This document shows, piece by piece, positions 54,271 through 64,000 of a stretch of 64,000 nt of DNA. Made by a program: the position numbers and the translations under genes. The notes under the pieces were generated by a model, which searched no databases, was not told where the DNA came from, and saw only the letters and a program-made list of their open reading frames with translations. Position 1 is the stretch's first letter. Each line of letters starts with the position of its first letter. The DNA is taken from the NCBI GenBank assembly GCA_013791955.1, contig VMSW01000005.1, positions 248,001-312,000 on the forward strand. Direction: 5' to 3'. This stretch comes from Propionicimonas sp. GTDB lineage: Bacteria; Actinomycetota; Actinomycetes; Propionibacteriales; Propionibacteriaceae.

Positions 54271-55184
54271 CCGTCCTGGTCGAGACCGGGGTGGATGTAG
54301 GTGCGGTGTGGCACCACGGCGATCCGTTCCGGGAGCAAAAGGCGCTCGTGGCCGGGGAGGCCGGCGTGGACCTGTCGCATCGTCCGGTGTTTGCCATCAG
54401 CGGCGCTGACCGGCTGAGTTGGCTGCAGGCGATCACCTCGGCCGATTTCCTCTCGCTGGTGCCCGGGGTGCCGATTACCGCCTACGTGCTGAACCCGCAG
54501 GGGCACCTCACGCACGCTTTCGCCGCGGTAGATGATGGGGCGCAGTTGTTATGCCACACCGAGCCGGGTCACGACGCCGCGCTGATCGCCTGGCTACGCA
54601 AAATGGTGTTTGCGGCGCGGGTAGAGATCTCTGATCGCCTGGACGACTTCGCGGTGGGGGTCACGCCGGGGGGCCGTCCGGTGATCGTGGCTCGCGCGGA
54701 GTTGGACGCCGTGCTTGGCGCCGTTCGGGCTGGCACCTGGGCTGTCGAGGCGCTGCGGATCGCATCCGGGCTACCACGGGTCTTTCTTGATACCGATGAG
54801 CGCACCATTCCGAACGAACTGGCCAATCCCGACGGGGAGGCTCTTGGGACTGCGGTGCACCTGCGGAAGGGCTGCTACCCCGGCCAGGAGGCGGTGGCCC
54901 GCATTTACAACCTGGGACGGCCGCCGCGACGCCTCACCCTGCTTCACCTGGACGGCACCGCCAACGAACTGCCGCCGATCGGCGCCGAAGTGTTCGCCGG
55001 TGGCGTGGTGGTTGGCCGGATGGGCACCGCTGAGCGCCACTACGAGCTGGGTCCGATCGGTTTGGCGCTGCTGAAGCGGCAGACCCCGGTCGACGCTGCG
55101 TTGGTGGTGGCCGGAATCGATGCCTCCCAAGAGGTGCTGGTCGATCCCGAAGCCGGGCTACATTTTCGGCCCGCCGCACGCTGA
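54267..55184 (+). CDS. ygfZ: YgfZ/GcvT-like folate-binding protein
   Basis: A 305-aa tetrahydrofolate-binding protein of the YgfZ family, needed for maturation or repair of some iron-sulfur enzymes. The defining motif KGCYPGQEAVARIYNLG with its reactive Cys is present, and the N-terminal domain is aminomethyltransferase-like (FAISGADRLSWLQAITSADF). Pairing with a nitrobindin-like gene is common in actinobacteria. Confidence 0.92.
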   Translation: MTVLVETGVDVGAVWHHGDPFREQKALVAGEAGVDLSHRPVFAISGADRLSWLQAITSADFLSLVPGVPITAYVLNPQGHLTHAFAAVDDGAQLLCHTEPGHDAALIAWLRKMVFAARVEISDRLDDFAVGVTPGGRPVIVARAELDAVLGAVRAGTWAVEALRIASGLPRVFLDTDERTIPNELANPDGEALGTAVHLRKGCYPGQEAVARIYNLGRPPRRLTLLHLDGTANELPPIGAEVFAGGVVVGRMGTAERHYELGPIGLALLKRQTPVDAALVVAGIDASQEVLVDPEAGLHFRPAAR

Positions 55185-55213
55185 ACCAGGCCTCCGGGAG
55201 CGATGATTCAGCC

Positions 55214-56605
55214 ATGACAGATCTGGATTTCGCCAGCTTCGCCGAACAGGCACGGCTGGTGGCCGTTGGCGAGGTGACCTCGGTTGAGCTGGTTGAGCAT
55301 GCCCTGGGCCGCATTCGTCGCCTCGATCAGCGGCTGAACGCTTTCGCCTATGTGCTCGATGACGCGGCTTTGGCTGAGGCTGCCGTCCGCGATGCGACCC
55401 CGTCCGAGCAACGGGGGGTCTTGCATGGGGTGCCGATCGCGATCAAGGACGAGAATGATGTGGCTGGCCTGCCGACCGCCTACGGTGGCGCGGCGTTCAC
55501 TACTGCGGCCGCAGCCGACAGCGAAGTGGTGCGGCGGCTGCGCGAAGCCGGGGCGGTGATCATCGGCAAGACCCGAATGCCGGAGTTCGGCATCTGGCCG
55601 TGGACCGAGACCAGCGCGAACGGCTACACCCGCAACCCGTGGAACCCGCTGCGCTCAACTGCTGGCTCCTCGGGTGGGTCGGCGGCGGCGGTGGCGTCCG
55701 GCATGGTGGCTGGCGCGATTGGCGGCGACGGCGGCGGCTCGATCCGGCTGCCGGCCTCCTTCTGTGGTCTGTACGGGCTCAAGTGCCAGCGCGGCCGGAC
55801 CAGCGCGGCGCCCAATGCCCATCTGTGGCGCTCGCTGGGGGTGATTGGGCCGCTCACCCGGACCGTCGAGGACAGCGCGTTGATCTACGACGCGATCACC
55901 GGGTCTTTGCCCTCAGATGCGTGGACGGCTGCGCCGCTGGCGATGACCATGTCCCAGGCCTACCGCACCGAACCGGGCCCACTGCGAATTGGGTTCACCA
56001 CCAGGCTGGGTGGGCTGAGCGCGGATGCCGAAACCACCGCCGCGTTGTTCGCCACAGTGGCGGCATTACGCGAGTTGGGTCATTCGGTGACCCAGGTGAA
56101 GCCGCCCTTCCCGGAGGTCTCGGTGGCTTTCATGGCCCAGACCGCGGCGGGCGTGGCTGAGGAGGCCGAGCGGGCCGAGTTCGCTGAGTTGCTGGAGCAG
56201 CGCACCCGGACGTTGCTGAAACTCACTGGCGCTTTGCGCGGACGAGCCGAGTGGGCCGAACGAGCCGGTATCGCCGCCGGGGCGGAGTTCGCCAGCACCT
56301 TCTTTGCCGATTTCGACCTGCTGTTGATGCCCACCACGCCAACCGCGGCGGTGCCGGTCGGACAGCTGGATGGCCTCGGCGCGGTTGCCGCCTCCGCGAA
56401 GGCCACCAAAGCCTCAGGGTTCACCTCGCTGTGGAATGTGCTGGGGAACCCGGCCGCAGCGATCCCGTCCGGCTTCAGCTCCGACGGCTTGCCGCTGAGC
56501 GTCCAACTGGTCGGGCCGCCCGACGGGGAGCCGGTCGTAATTCAGGTCTCAGCCCAGTTGGAGCGCGTTCGTCCTTGGGCTCAGCTGCGTCCATCACTGG
56601 CCTGA
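55214..56605 (+). CDS. Amidase (amidase signature family)
   Basis: A 463-aa amide hydrolase. The Ser-cisSer-Lys triad is complete: Lys about 78 (GVPIAIKDEND), cis-Ser about 152 (STAGSSGGSAAA) and nucleophile Ser about 176 (GGGSIRLPASF). The spacing (74 and 24) agrees with the family. It is not part of a gatCAB cluster, and the substrate is unknown. Convergent with the RDD gene. Confidence 0.9.
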   Translation: MTDLDFASFAEQARLVAVGEVTSVELVEHALGRIRRLDQRLNAFAYVLDDAALAEAAVRDATPSEQRGVLHGVPIAIKDENDVAGLPTAYGGAAFTTAAAADSEVVRRLREAGAVIIGKTRMPEFGIWPWTETSANGYTRNPWNPLRSTAGSSGGSAAAVASGMVAGAIGGDGGGSIRLPASFCGLYGLKCQRGRTSAAPNAHLWRSLGVIGPLTRTVEDSALIYDAITGSLPSDAWTAAPLAMTMSQAYRTEPGPLRIGFTTRLGGLSADAETTAALFATVAALRELGHSVTQVKPPFPEVSVAFMAQTAAGVAEEAERAEFAELLEQRTRTLLKLTGALRGRAEWAERAGIAAGAEFASTFFADFDLLLMPTTPTAAVPVGQLDGLGAVAASAKATKASGFTSLWNVLGNPAAAIPSGFSSDGLPLSVQLVGPPDGEPVVIQVSAQLERVRPWAQLRPSLA

Positions 56606-56642
56606 CCCGTAGGGCCGCGCAAAACGGGGACGGTGCCAGTGC

Positions 56643-57467
56643 TCAGCTCTCCGGATCGGGCACCGCGTAGGGCAGGACGTCGATCCCGGCGAGCTGAGCC
56701 TGGAGGTGGGGCTGGCGGCGATCGAACGCAGCGTGATCGCGGCGACGGCGCTCAAAGAGCACGGCGGCGATGAACTCTTCAGGGTGGGTTCCCCATGGTG
56801 GTGCGGGGGCGACATGGCGCTCGAGTTGGGCAGCCAGCCGCAATGCCAGGCGGTAACGGGCCAATGGCGGGAACTGTCGAGCACGGCCCAGGAACTGCCG
56901 GGCCCGCAGTGCGAGTCCAGCTGGCAGCGGACGGATATCGGCCACCCCCACCCAACCTGCAAGCTGAGGAGGGAGCCACAAGCCGGTGAACGCGCGTGGC
57001 CTGGTCTTGACCCGAATCACGTAGGTGCCGGCGAGGAAGTCGCCCACCCTTTTGCCGCGGTCGTTGAACATGGCCACCATGAAAGCCAGACCGCCGGTGA
57101 GCGCCCACAACTCGAAGAAGCCCACCAGGCCGCGTACCGCCGAGTGCCGCAGCCGAACCGGGCCGCCATCATCGCGAATAACTTGCAGGCCGAGCGCGAA
57201 CTTTCCCAAAGACCGGCCGTGGGTGAGGGTCTCCACTGTCACCGGCACCACCATGAAGGCGAAGAAGAAAATCATGAACAGCAGGGCGGTGGCCAGCGCA
57301 GGATCGAGGCGGTCGACTCCGAGCACCCCAATGATCGTCAGCGGGGCAATCACCAACACCACACCGACCACGACGGCGTCGATCAACCAAGCTCCGGCAC
57401 GGATGAGCACCGAAGCGGCGCTCACCTGAAGCGCAACCCCTTCGCCGGTAAGGATCTCGTCGGCCAT
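56643..57467 (-). CDS. RDD-family membrane protein
   Basis: A 274-aa protein. The RDD domain occupies the first 155 residues: LIRAGAWLIDAVVVGVVLV, helices, then HGRSLGKFALGLQVIRDDGG and FNDRGKRVGDFLAGTYVI. The C-terminal 110 residues are cytoplasmic, Arg/Pro-rich and end in a segment of unknown type. RDD proteins are poorly characterised; some act in Na+/H+ exchange. Divergent from the SpoIIM-like gene with 57 bp between, both leaderless. Confidence 0.87.
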   Translation of the reverse strand: MADEILTGEGVALQVSAASVLIRAGAWLIDAVVVGVVLVIAPLTIIGVLGVDRLDPALATALLFMIFFFAFMVVPVTVETLTHGRSLGKFALGLQVIRDDGGPVRLRHSAVRGLVGFFELWALTGGLAFMVAMFNDRGKRVGDFLAGTYVIRVKTRPRAFTGLWLPPQLAGWVGVADIRPLPAGLALRARQFLGRARQFPPLARYRLALRLAAQLERHVAPAPPWGTHPEEFIAAVLFERRRRDHAAFDRRQPHLQAQLAGIDVLPYAVPDPES

Positions 57468-57473
57468 GACAGG

Positions 57474-57479
57474 AGGCTA
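57474..57479 (-). promoter_or_regulatory. -10 element of a leaderless promoter (RDD gene)
   Basis: Minus strand TAGCCT, then CCTGTC (6 nt), then ATG ending at 57467. Confidence 0.6.
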
Positions 57480-57511
57480 GCGTGCCCTCCCGGCGATCCC
57501 CACGCCGACGC

Positions 57512-57517
57512 TACGCT
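57512..57517 (+). promoter_or_regulatory. -10 element of a leaderless promoter (SpoIIM-like gene)
   Basis: TACGCT followed by GGCCGAC (7 nt) and then GTG at 57525. Confidence 0.6.
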
Positions 57518-57524
57518 GGCCGAC

Positions 57525-58520
57525 GTGGATGTGGACGTGTTCGTGGTTGCGCATGAGGCGCAGTGGCAGCGACTGCGCGTCCTCGCTGCTCAGCGGCGCC
57601 TCACCGGAGGTGAGGCTGACGAACTCGTCCGGCTCTATCGGCAGACCGCCACCCACCTGTCGTTGTTGCGCTCGCGGGCACCCGAGCCGGGGCTGATCGA
57701 CGAATTGTCGGTGCTGCTGGTGAAGGCGAAGGCGCGCATCGCCAGCCCCCGCAACCTCAGTTGGCCCGCCGTCGGTGCCTTCTTTGCCCAAACCATCCCC
57801 GCCGCCCTTTATCGGGTGCGCTGGTGGTCAGTGGTGGTCGCGGTCGCCTGCCTACTCATCGCGGTGGTCGCGGGAGTGTGGCTGGTCGCCAATCCTGAAC
57901 TGCTGAACTCGGTGGTGCCGCCGGCGCGGCAGCAAGAAATCGCCGAAGAGGCGTTCGCGTCCTACTACTCGACCTATCCCAGCGGGAGCTTCGCCAGCCT
58001 GGTCTGGACCAACAACTCCTTTATCGCCGCGTTGTGCGTCGCCACCGGCATCACCGGCATCTACCCGGCCACCGTGCTGTTCGAGAACTCTCTCAGCGTG
58101 GGCGTGATGGGTGCAGTCATGCACGTCCAGAACGCTGACGAGGTGTTTTGGACCCTCATCCTGCCGCACGGCTTGTTGGAGCTCAGCTGTGTTTTCGTGG
58201 CGGGAGCTGCGGGGATGCGGCTCTTCTGGGCCTGGCTGGTGCCCGGGGCGCGGACGCGCGCCACCTCGTTGGCCCAAGAAGGACGCACCACGATCGTGGT
58301 GGTGCTGGCGGTCACCATCGCCCTGGGCGTAAGCGGGATCGTCGAGGGCTTCGTCACCGGATCCCAGCTCAACCCCTGGGTGAAGATCGCCCTGGGAGTG
58401 CTCGCTTTTGCCGCCTTTTGGGTGGTCACCTTCGTTGCTGGGCGCCGAGCGGTCGAGGCCGGGGTCGACCCAGGCCTTAGCGAAGAGGAAGCCCGCAACG
58501 AGGTCGCCGTCGCTGCGTGA
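57525..58520 (+). CDS. SpoIIM-like (stage II sporulation protein M family) membrane protein
   Basis: A 331-aa protein. A cytoplasmic helical N-terminus of about 90 residues (ELVRLYRQTATHLSLLRSRA) precedes five or six helices with the family segments FIAALCVATGITGIYPATVL and ILPHGLLELSCVFVAGAAGM. The organism shows no endospore genes here. In actinobacteria this family pairs with RDD and MoxR/DUF58 genes, as here. The start is set by the leaderless promoter; the open frame upstream is antisense to the RDD gene and is not coding. Confidence 0.9.
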   Translation: MDVDVFVVAHEAQWQRLRVLAAQRRLTGGEADELVRLYRQTATHLSLLRSRAPEPGLIDELSVLLVKAKARIASPRNLSWPAVGAFFAQTIPAALYRVRWWSVVVAVACLLIAVVAGVWLVANPELLNSVVPPARQQEIAEEAFASYYSTYPSGSFASLVWTNNSFIAALCVATGITGIYPATVLFENSLSVGVMGAVMHVQNADEVFWTLILPHGLLELSCVFVAGAAGMRLFWAWLVPGARTRATSLAQEGRTTIVVVLAVTIALGVSGIVEGFVTGSQLNPWVKIALGVLAFAAFWVVTFVAGRRAVEAGVDPGLSEEEARNEVAVAA

Positions 58521-58533
58521 GGGGTGCCAGAGG

Positions 58534-59838
58534 CTACAGCCGTCCGGTCGCTTTCAGTAGTAGGTAGGTATCGCAGACGGCTGGAGCGACGCGATCGGGG
58601 TCGGCATGGACGATTTCGACCCCCATCCGATGGACCCGTTCAGACAGACCCTGGCCGGCCAACCACAGGCGGGCTGAGGCTGCGGCCGCATAGGCCTCCT
58701 CTGCCGTGCTCGTCTCCGGTGTCAGGTCGGGTTGGGCGGGGTCGGTGACGTGGGCGATGACTACCTGGTGTTGATGAGCCAGTCTTCCGATCACGGTGCC
58801 CAGGCCCTCGGCGTGCAGCGCCGGATCGAGCCCGGTGATCAGCACCACCAGGCTGCGCTGGCGGCAAAGCTGGTCGACCTGGTTTGCCACCATCGACCAG
58901 TCGGTTTCGACGAGGGTGGCTTCGGCCAAACTGAGCCGGTCGGCGAAAGACGCCAGCGCCGAGCCTTTCGCGGTTCCAGCTAGCCGCTGACGCACCGTGG
59001 CATCGGCAACCAATAGGCTCATCCGATCTCCGGAGGCTGAACCGAGTGCAGCCATCAATAGGCACACCTCGATCCCGGCGTCGAGGCGGAGCTGGTCGGT
59101 GGTGCCGGTGCCGATTCGTCCGGCCGCCCACCGGGAGGTATCCAGCACCATCAGCACATGCCGGTCACGCTCTGGGCGCCAGGTTCGAACCATGGTTCGG
59201 GTGGCCCGAGCGGTTGCTCGCCAGTCGATGGAGCGGACGTCGTCGCCGGCGGCGTATTCGCGTAGCGAATCGAACTCGGTGCCCTGTCCGCGAACGTGCA
59301 CCGAGGCTTGGCCGTCCAGTTCGCGCAGCCGAGCCAGCCGTGAGGGCAGATGGCTGCGCGAACGGAACTCCGGAAGCACCCGCAGCACTCCCGGGATCGC
59401 CAGGGAGCGCTGACGCGCCACTAGGCGCAGCGGGCCGTAGGAACGCACGGTCACCGCGGCCGCTGCCAGGTCGCCACGGCGGCTCGGAGTCACGGTGGTG
59501 TTTTGCCGCACCGATCCGCCCGGAGCCACCCGCAACAGGGGGTGCTCGGTGGCCGGATGCGCGCTCGGTGGCCAGGCATCACGGAGTTGCAGCCATGCTC
59601 TGCGTCGGGTCGGGTTCACCACGGTGAGCTGCGAGGTGGCCGACTCGGTTAGCCGGACGCTCGGTGGCAGGTCGCGGGCGAGGTGCAGGAGCTCGGGTCG
59701 GACGGCGCTGAGTAGGTCGGCGACGCACACCACCAACACCAGCACCATCCACCCCAGGACCGTCAGCGGCTGCGGCCACCCGATTACCGGTAGTGCCCCG
59801 ATCAGCACCAGTAGCGGAACTCGGCCCGAAATCGCCAT
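58534..59838 (-). CDS. DUF58 protein with a von Willebrand A-like domain
   Basis: A 434-aa protein with two N-terminal membrane helices (about 5-45), a beta-rich region, then the DUF58 core FDSLREYAAGDDVRSIDWRATART-like segment (positions about 210-232) and a vWA-like fold (HVLMVLDTSRW with a partial MIDAS). DUF58 proteins are partners of MoxR ATPases, probably as metal-dependent adaptors for complex assembly. It lies 5 bp downstream of moxR. Confidence 0.9.
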   Translation of the reverse strand: MAISGRVPLLVLIGALPVIGWPQPLTVLGWMVLVLVVCVADLLSAVRPELLHLARDLPPSVRLTESATSQLTVVNPTRRRAWLQLRDAWPPSAHPATEHPLLRVAPGGSVRQNTTVTPSRRGDLAAAAVTVRSYGPLRLVARQRSLAIPGVLRVLPEFRSRSHLPSRLARLRELDGQASVHVRGQGTEFDSLREYAAGDDVRSIDWRATARATRTMVRTWRPERDRHVLMVLDTSRWAAGRIGTGTTDQLRLDAGIEVCLLMAALGSASGDRMSLLVADATVRQRLAGTAKGSALASFADRLSLAEATLVETDWSMVANQVDQLCRQRSLVVLITGLDPALHAEGLGTVIGRLAHQHQVVIAHVTDPAQPDLTPETSTAEEAYAAAASARLWLAGQGLSERVHRMGVEIVHADPDRVAPAVCDTYLLLKATGRL

Positions 59839-59843
59839 GGGCG

Positions 59844-60964
<1,121 letters not shown>

Positions 60965-60968
<4 letters not shown>

Positions 60969-62101
60969 CTGCTGCTCAACTTCCTGTCGAGATCGGTCAA
61001 GGTGGTGGCCAGGTCGGCCAGGTCCTGGTCGGTGATCGGGGGCGGCCCGTAGAGCAGATTGCTCAGCGCCACCGGATCGATGCTGCTGGCATCGGCAAGA
61101 CGGGTCACCACTGTTTCCGGTGGGGCGGAGGTGGGCAGCCCCAGCCGCGCGGCGGCGCGCTTGATGCTGGCGGCGCGCAGGGCCGCCGCGGCGTGGCCTC
61201 GGGCACCGCTTTGCCGATAGAGACCGGCCAGCCCTGCCGACGCTTCGGACGCCGGCAGCTCCACCGGCATCTGCTCCTTGACCAGCGCACCGAAGCGGCG
61301 TCCGCGCCACAGGGCTGCTGCCGCGCCAGCAGCTAGCAGGATGGCGAAGACGGGGCGCGACCAGGGCGGCAGGAGAGAGAACGAGTCGAACTGCGCATCT
61401 TCGCTCGTAGCGGCGGTTTTCGCATCGGCACCGGGCAGATACCAGATCAGTTGATCGTGCCGGCCGAACACCCGCAGGGCGAGGGCGGCATTTCCTTCTT
61501 GGGTGATGGTGCCGTTCTGGAGCCAGGTCCGGCCCGCCACAATGGTGACCCGGTGGACGTCAGTCATGAGGTCGACGTAGAGCGATGCATCGTATTCGTC
61601 GGTGAAGCAAGCGGTGTTGGTGACATTGAGGCTGTCCAGGGCCCACAGCGGGTCCTCGGTGATGGATCCGGCAGCCAGCGCATCAGGATCGGTGCAGTCG
61701 AGGGGGGCGTTGTCGGCGTCGAGCCACCAGTAGGTGGTTTCGGCCTGGTGGTCGGACAACGCCTCGACGGTGTAGGACTCCTCAGACCCGGTGTAGACGA
61801 CCACCACGTCCGCGGCCGTCCGGCTCAGCTGGCCGATAGCTGCCGGGGTGAGCTCCTCGTTCACCACCACGGCCAGGGTGGCACCGGCTGGTGCTGCCAA
61901 CGCATCGGCCAGCGCGGTCACCTGGGTGACCTTCACGCCGTTCGCGGCCAGCACCTGGCCGAGCGCTCGAGTTCCGGCGGGACGGGCGTTGGTGACCGAG
62001 TAGGGCAGCCGCTCGGGGCTTTCGGGCATCATCACGCTCGCCACAACCAAGGCGGCGAACAGCAGCAGGGCCACGCCACCGGCGATCACGAGGCGCTTCA
62101 T
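60965..62101 (-). CDS. DUF4350 membrane protein
   Basis: A 378-aa protein with an N-terminal helix (about 4-24), an extracytoplasmic DUF4350 domain similar to glutamine-amidotransferase-like folds ([20 protein letters not shown] and [16 protein letters not shown]), a second helix at about 240-260 and a cytoplasmic helical tail. It contains two cysteines that could pair. Typical member of actinobacterial MoxR operons; function unknown. Overlaps both neighbours (TGATG upstream, ATGA downstream). Confidence 0.85.
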
Positions 62102-62748
62102 CAGACTGCCTCAACCGCGACGGCCACCGGCGCCGTCACCACGGCCACCTGGGTGGGAGTCGCCGTGGCCACCTCGGTATCGAGACCCAGTAGCAGCTCG
62201 TACTGCTCGGCCGAGGCCGTGCCGCGCCCGTAGGCCAGGGAGTCGAACAGCTGCGCGGCGGCGTCCAGACGGTCGGCGAAGTCGGGCAGCCGAACCGCGG
62301 CCTGATCGGTTGCTTCATGGGCGGTCATACCGCCGAACTCCTCGATGGTGCCCCGCTCGGCAAGGGTGCGGATCATCGCTCGGAAGATGGCGAGCGCCGC
62401 CGCGGTCCAGTCCCCGGCGGCGGCCAGAGCAACAGCGTCGGCGCGAACCTCACTGGCGCTGCGCTCGTCATCGGCAAACAACGCCTTCTCGGCGCGGCGG
62501 CGACGCTGGAGGGGCCCCAAGGTGGACCACACGATGATGGCGGCCAAGACCACGGCGACCAGGACGATCCCGCCTAGCTGCCCGGTGGACAGGCCCGCCG
62601 ATGGCGGGGTGCCGCCGCTCAGCCAGTCGAGCACCCGGTTCCAGACGTCGAGGAGCCAACTACCGGGATCGGCATAGATGGGCTTGGAGAGTTCCTCGGT
62701 GAGCTGGCGACGGGCCTCGTCGGCGTCCGGGGTCAGGGGCGGGCTCAT
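62101..62748 (-). CDS. DUF4129 membrane protein
   Basis: A 215-aa protein with one central membrane helix (about 57-79), an N-terminal outside part that begins SPPLTPDADEARRQLTEELS, and a cytoplasmic DUF4129 domain (WTAAALAIFRAMIRTLAERG, then MTAHEATDQAAVRLPDFA). Member of the MoxR operon. ATG 62748 overlaps the stop of the upstream gene; the long open frame before it is an out-of-frame shadow of that gene. Confidence 0.85.
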   Translation of the reverse strand: MSPPLTPDADEARRQLTEELSKPIYADPGSWLLDVWNRVLDWLSGGTPPSAGLSTGQLGGIVLVAVVLAAIIVWSTLGPLQRRRRAEKALFADDERSASEVRADAVALAAAGDWTAAALAIFRAMIRTLAERGTIEEFGGMTAHEATDQAAVRLPDFADRLDAAAQLFDSLAYGRGTASAEQYELLLGLDTEVATATPTQVAVVTAPVAVAVEAV

Positions 62749-63725
62749 CCGTACAGCGCCTCTGCAATGGTGAGGTCGTAGCCCTCGTGGCGAATGCGAG
62801 TGTCCACATAAAGCAGGGTTACTACCGCCGTCGTGAGGGGGAGGCTCAACACCACCGTGGCCACGGTGGAGGCGACCATCGCCGCGACCAGACCCACTTC
62901 CTGATTCGCGACGCTCACCAGAAGCGCGGCAAAGGAAAACACGGTGGAGACCATGTTGGTGGCCATCGAGATGAGCAGGGACGACAGCAGATAGATGCCA
63001 AAGAGGCGCCAAAACTGGCCACGGGTGAGTTCCCAGCTGCGACGAATCGCGCGCAAGGGTCCGAGTTTCTCGATGGCAATCGCTGGCGGCACCAGCAACA
63101 GGCGAATGCTCAACCACGGCACCACGACCAGGGTGGCGAGCACGAGCGGGATCAGCACCAGCCACAGACCGGCGTTCGCCGTGCCGCTCGCGGTGTTTGC
63201 CACGAACGCAATCAGCAAGGCAAGGACCATGATGCCCACCCCGACCAGCGCGCTGAACCCGAGCATGGCCCCCACCCGTGACCTCATGCGGCGCAGGGTG
63301 TCGGCGGGGGTCGCTCGCCGGGCGAACACTGCCTCGTGGACGGCGTAGGTCAGGCCGATTCCTAGGACCAAAGTGGCGAGGGCCGTGCTGAGGTAGCTGG
63401 CGAAGGTGGCCCAGGTGGCCATCGGGCCGAGTCCGCCGAACTCGTCAGAGAATCCGGCCAGATCAAACTCCCGACTGAGGATGGCGCCCACCCCCAGTGC
63501 CAGAACCTGGGCGATCAAGATGCCCATCAGGGTCACCCCGAACATGGTTACCGGGGAATAGCGGACAGCTCGGAACGCGCCGCCGAGAATGTCGCCCAGC
63601 TGCAGTGGGCGCGCAGTGATGATGCCAAGCTCGACGACCCGGACGGTCGCGTCAGGTGGTGCCTGCTCAGGGAGAAGCTGGGCAGCGTAGTAGCCCGTCA
63701 CATCCCAGCCGGTGGGGGATGTCAT
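62745..63725 (-). CDS. Multi-pass membrane protein heading the MoxR operon
   Basis: A 326-aa protein with about six membrane helices after an N-terminal hydrophilic part. Segments such as RPLQLGDILGGAFRAVRYSP and LGPLRAIRRSWELTRGQFWR are typical of glycerophosphodiester-phosphodiesterase-membrane-domain-like or DUF7544-type actinobacterial proteins, but no enzyme domain is present. The N-terminus is Pro/Tyr-rich. The start is ATG 63725; a leaderless 7-codon upstream ORF overlaps it. Confidence 0.75.
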   Translation of the reverse strand: MTSPTGWDVTGYYAAQLLPEQAPPDATVRVVELGIITARPLQLGDILGGAFRAVRYSPVTMFGVTLMGILIAQVLALGVGAILSREFDLAGFSDEFGGLGPMATWATFASYLSTALATLVLGIGLTYAVHEAVFARRATPADTLRRMRSRVGAMLGFSALVGVGIMVLALLIAFVANTASGTANAGLWLVLIPLVLATLVVVPWLSIRLLLVPPAIAIEKLGPLRAIRRSWELTRGQFWRLFGIYLLSSLLISMATNMVSTVFSFAALLVSVANQEVGLVAAMVASTVATVVLSLPLTTAVVTLLYVDTRIRHEGYDLTIAEALYG

Positions 63726-63745
63726 CGGGGTTCCAAGGTGTCCAT
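63722..63745 (-). CDS. Possible 7-codon upstream ORF
   Basis: Minus strand: ATG GAC ACC TTG GAA CCC CGA TGA, whose TGA overlaps the ATG of the membrane protein (ATGA). A TAAGCT hexamer lies 8 nt upstream, so the transcript should begin almost at this ATG. Translation of the membrane protein would then depend on termination and re-initiation. Confidence 0.4.
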   Translation of the reverse strand: MDTLEPR

Positions 63746-63753
63746 CGTCGGTC

Positions 63754-63759
63754 AGCTTA
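63754..63759 (-). promoter_or_regulatory. -10 element of the MoxR operon promoter
   Basis: Minus strand TAAGCT, 8 nt before the ATG at 63745 and 28 nt before the ATG at 63725. Confidence 0.5.
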
Positions 63760-63849
63760 GAGGGGGAGAGCCATTGCGGACTGATGAGGGGATGGGTTTT
63801 CAATCCCGGTGGGCGAAAACGCCCTCCGGCGATCCCGTTGGAGCTTCGG

Positions 63850-64000
63850 TTAGGCCTTCTTGGCTCGGCTGCGGGTCTTGGCGCGCTCGTTGGCGTCCAG
63901 GACGACCTTGCGGATGCGGACGTTCTTCGGCGTGACCTCTAGGCACTCATCACCGCGGCAGAACTCCAGGGCCTGCTCAAGGCTGAGCAGGCGCGGGGGA
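63850..64000 (-). CDS. typA: GTP-binding protein TypA/BipA, C-terminal end only
   Basis: The minus strand is open from the right window edge to a TAA at 63850-63852. The last 49 residues read [20 protein letters not shown], then [20 protein letters not shown] and a basic SRAKKA tail. This matches the C-terminus of TypA/BipA, a ribosome-associated translational GTPase involved in stress adaptation and 50S assembly. It lies upstream of the MoxR operon on the same strand with a 104-bp gap. Confidence 0.87.
   Translation of the reverse strand, partial: PPRLLSLEQALEFCRGDECLEVTPKNVRIRKVVLDANERAKTRSRAKKA

Noticed and set aside
56706-57524. N-terminal extension of the SpoIIM-like frame (about 270 codons)
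   Set aside because: It is antisense to the RDD gene; the SpoIIM homology starts at GTG 57525, directly after a -10 element.
60969-61310. N-terminal extension of the MoxR frame
   Set aside because: It overlaps the DUF4350 coding region in another frame; ATG 60968 gives the expected ATGA coupling.
62749-63165. N-terminal extension of the DUF4129 frame
   Set aside because: It lies inside the upstream membrane-protein gene in a different frame; ATG 62748 fits the operon overlap.

Overview
The window is chromosomal DNA from a high-GC Gram-positive actinobacterium. The evidence is high G+C by eye, many GTG starts, the nucleoid protein Lsr2, mycothiol genes (mycothione reductase and a mycothiol synthase domain), a GlnR-type regulator, the tiny ribosomal protein bS22 and the gene order dacB / DUF2342 / tilS / hpt / ftsH / folE / folP / folB / folK. 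Gene content fits the order Propionibacteriales or a relative, but the sequence alone does not fix the genus. No prophage, CRISPR array, transposase or biosynthetic island was seen; most of the window is core genome.

Layout. 1-7.6 kb: the 3' part of topA, then tmk, holB, a DoxX-type membrane protein and a secreted S33 peptidase-like hydrolase. 7.65-11.2 kb: tRNA-Thr(CGT), a small secreted protein with an internal duplication, a two-component system, and thioredoxin plus a CsoR/CstR-family repressor. 11.3-13.1 kb: a convergent sulfide:quinone-oxidoreductase-like gene with a 59-residue partner. Near-identical operators lie before the thioredoxin gene and the oxidoreductase gene. 13.2-25 kb: a SixA-like phosphatase, pyrophosphatase, then the dacB-tilS-hpt-ftsH-folate cluster, interrupted by a beta-helix lipoprotein. 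25.6-31.6 kb: lsr2, clpC, two envelope proteins and radA. 32.4-37.3 kb: a sugar isomerase-like protein, a CPBP protease, asd, proC, a helix-turn-helix protein and bS22. 37.4-42.2 kb: a phosphatase, mycothione reductase, a GH3 lipoprotein, a DUF2510 protein and a GIY-YIG nuclease set among palindromic repeats. 42.4-52.2 kb: a phosphate block (pstSCAB with a PHO box), a LacI-type regulator, mutT1, an unusual MshD-PPK fusion and a GlnR-like regulator. 52.3-56.6 kb: dtd, a DUF4184 protein, a 39-residue membrane microprotein, a nitrobindin-like protein, YgfZ and an amidase. 56.6-63.7 kb: RDD, SpoIIM-like, DUF58, MoxR, DUF4350 and DUF4129 genes plus a multi-pass membrane protein. The end holds the 3' end of typA.

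Genome habits. At least 17 genes appear to be leaderless: a TANNNT -10 hexamer lies 6-7 nt before the start codon. This settles many starts. A dispersed repeat with the core CTTCGACAAGCTCAG fills five intergenic regions. Several convergent gene pairs share perfect hairpin terminators.

Most unusual items: the MshD-PPK fusion with an internal ribosome binding site; the GIY-YIG nuclease flanked by repeat arrays that also encode its C-terminus; the persulfide-type (CstR-like) regulon with its unknown small protein; the duplicated four-cysteine secreted protein; and several microgenes (bS22, a 39-aa membrane peptide, a 7-codon upstream ORF).
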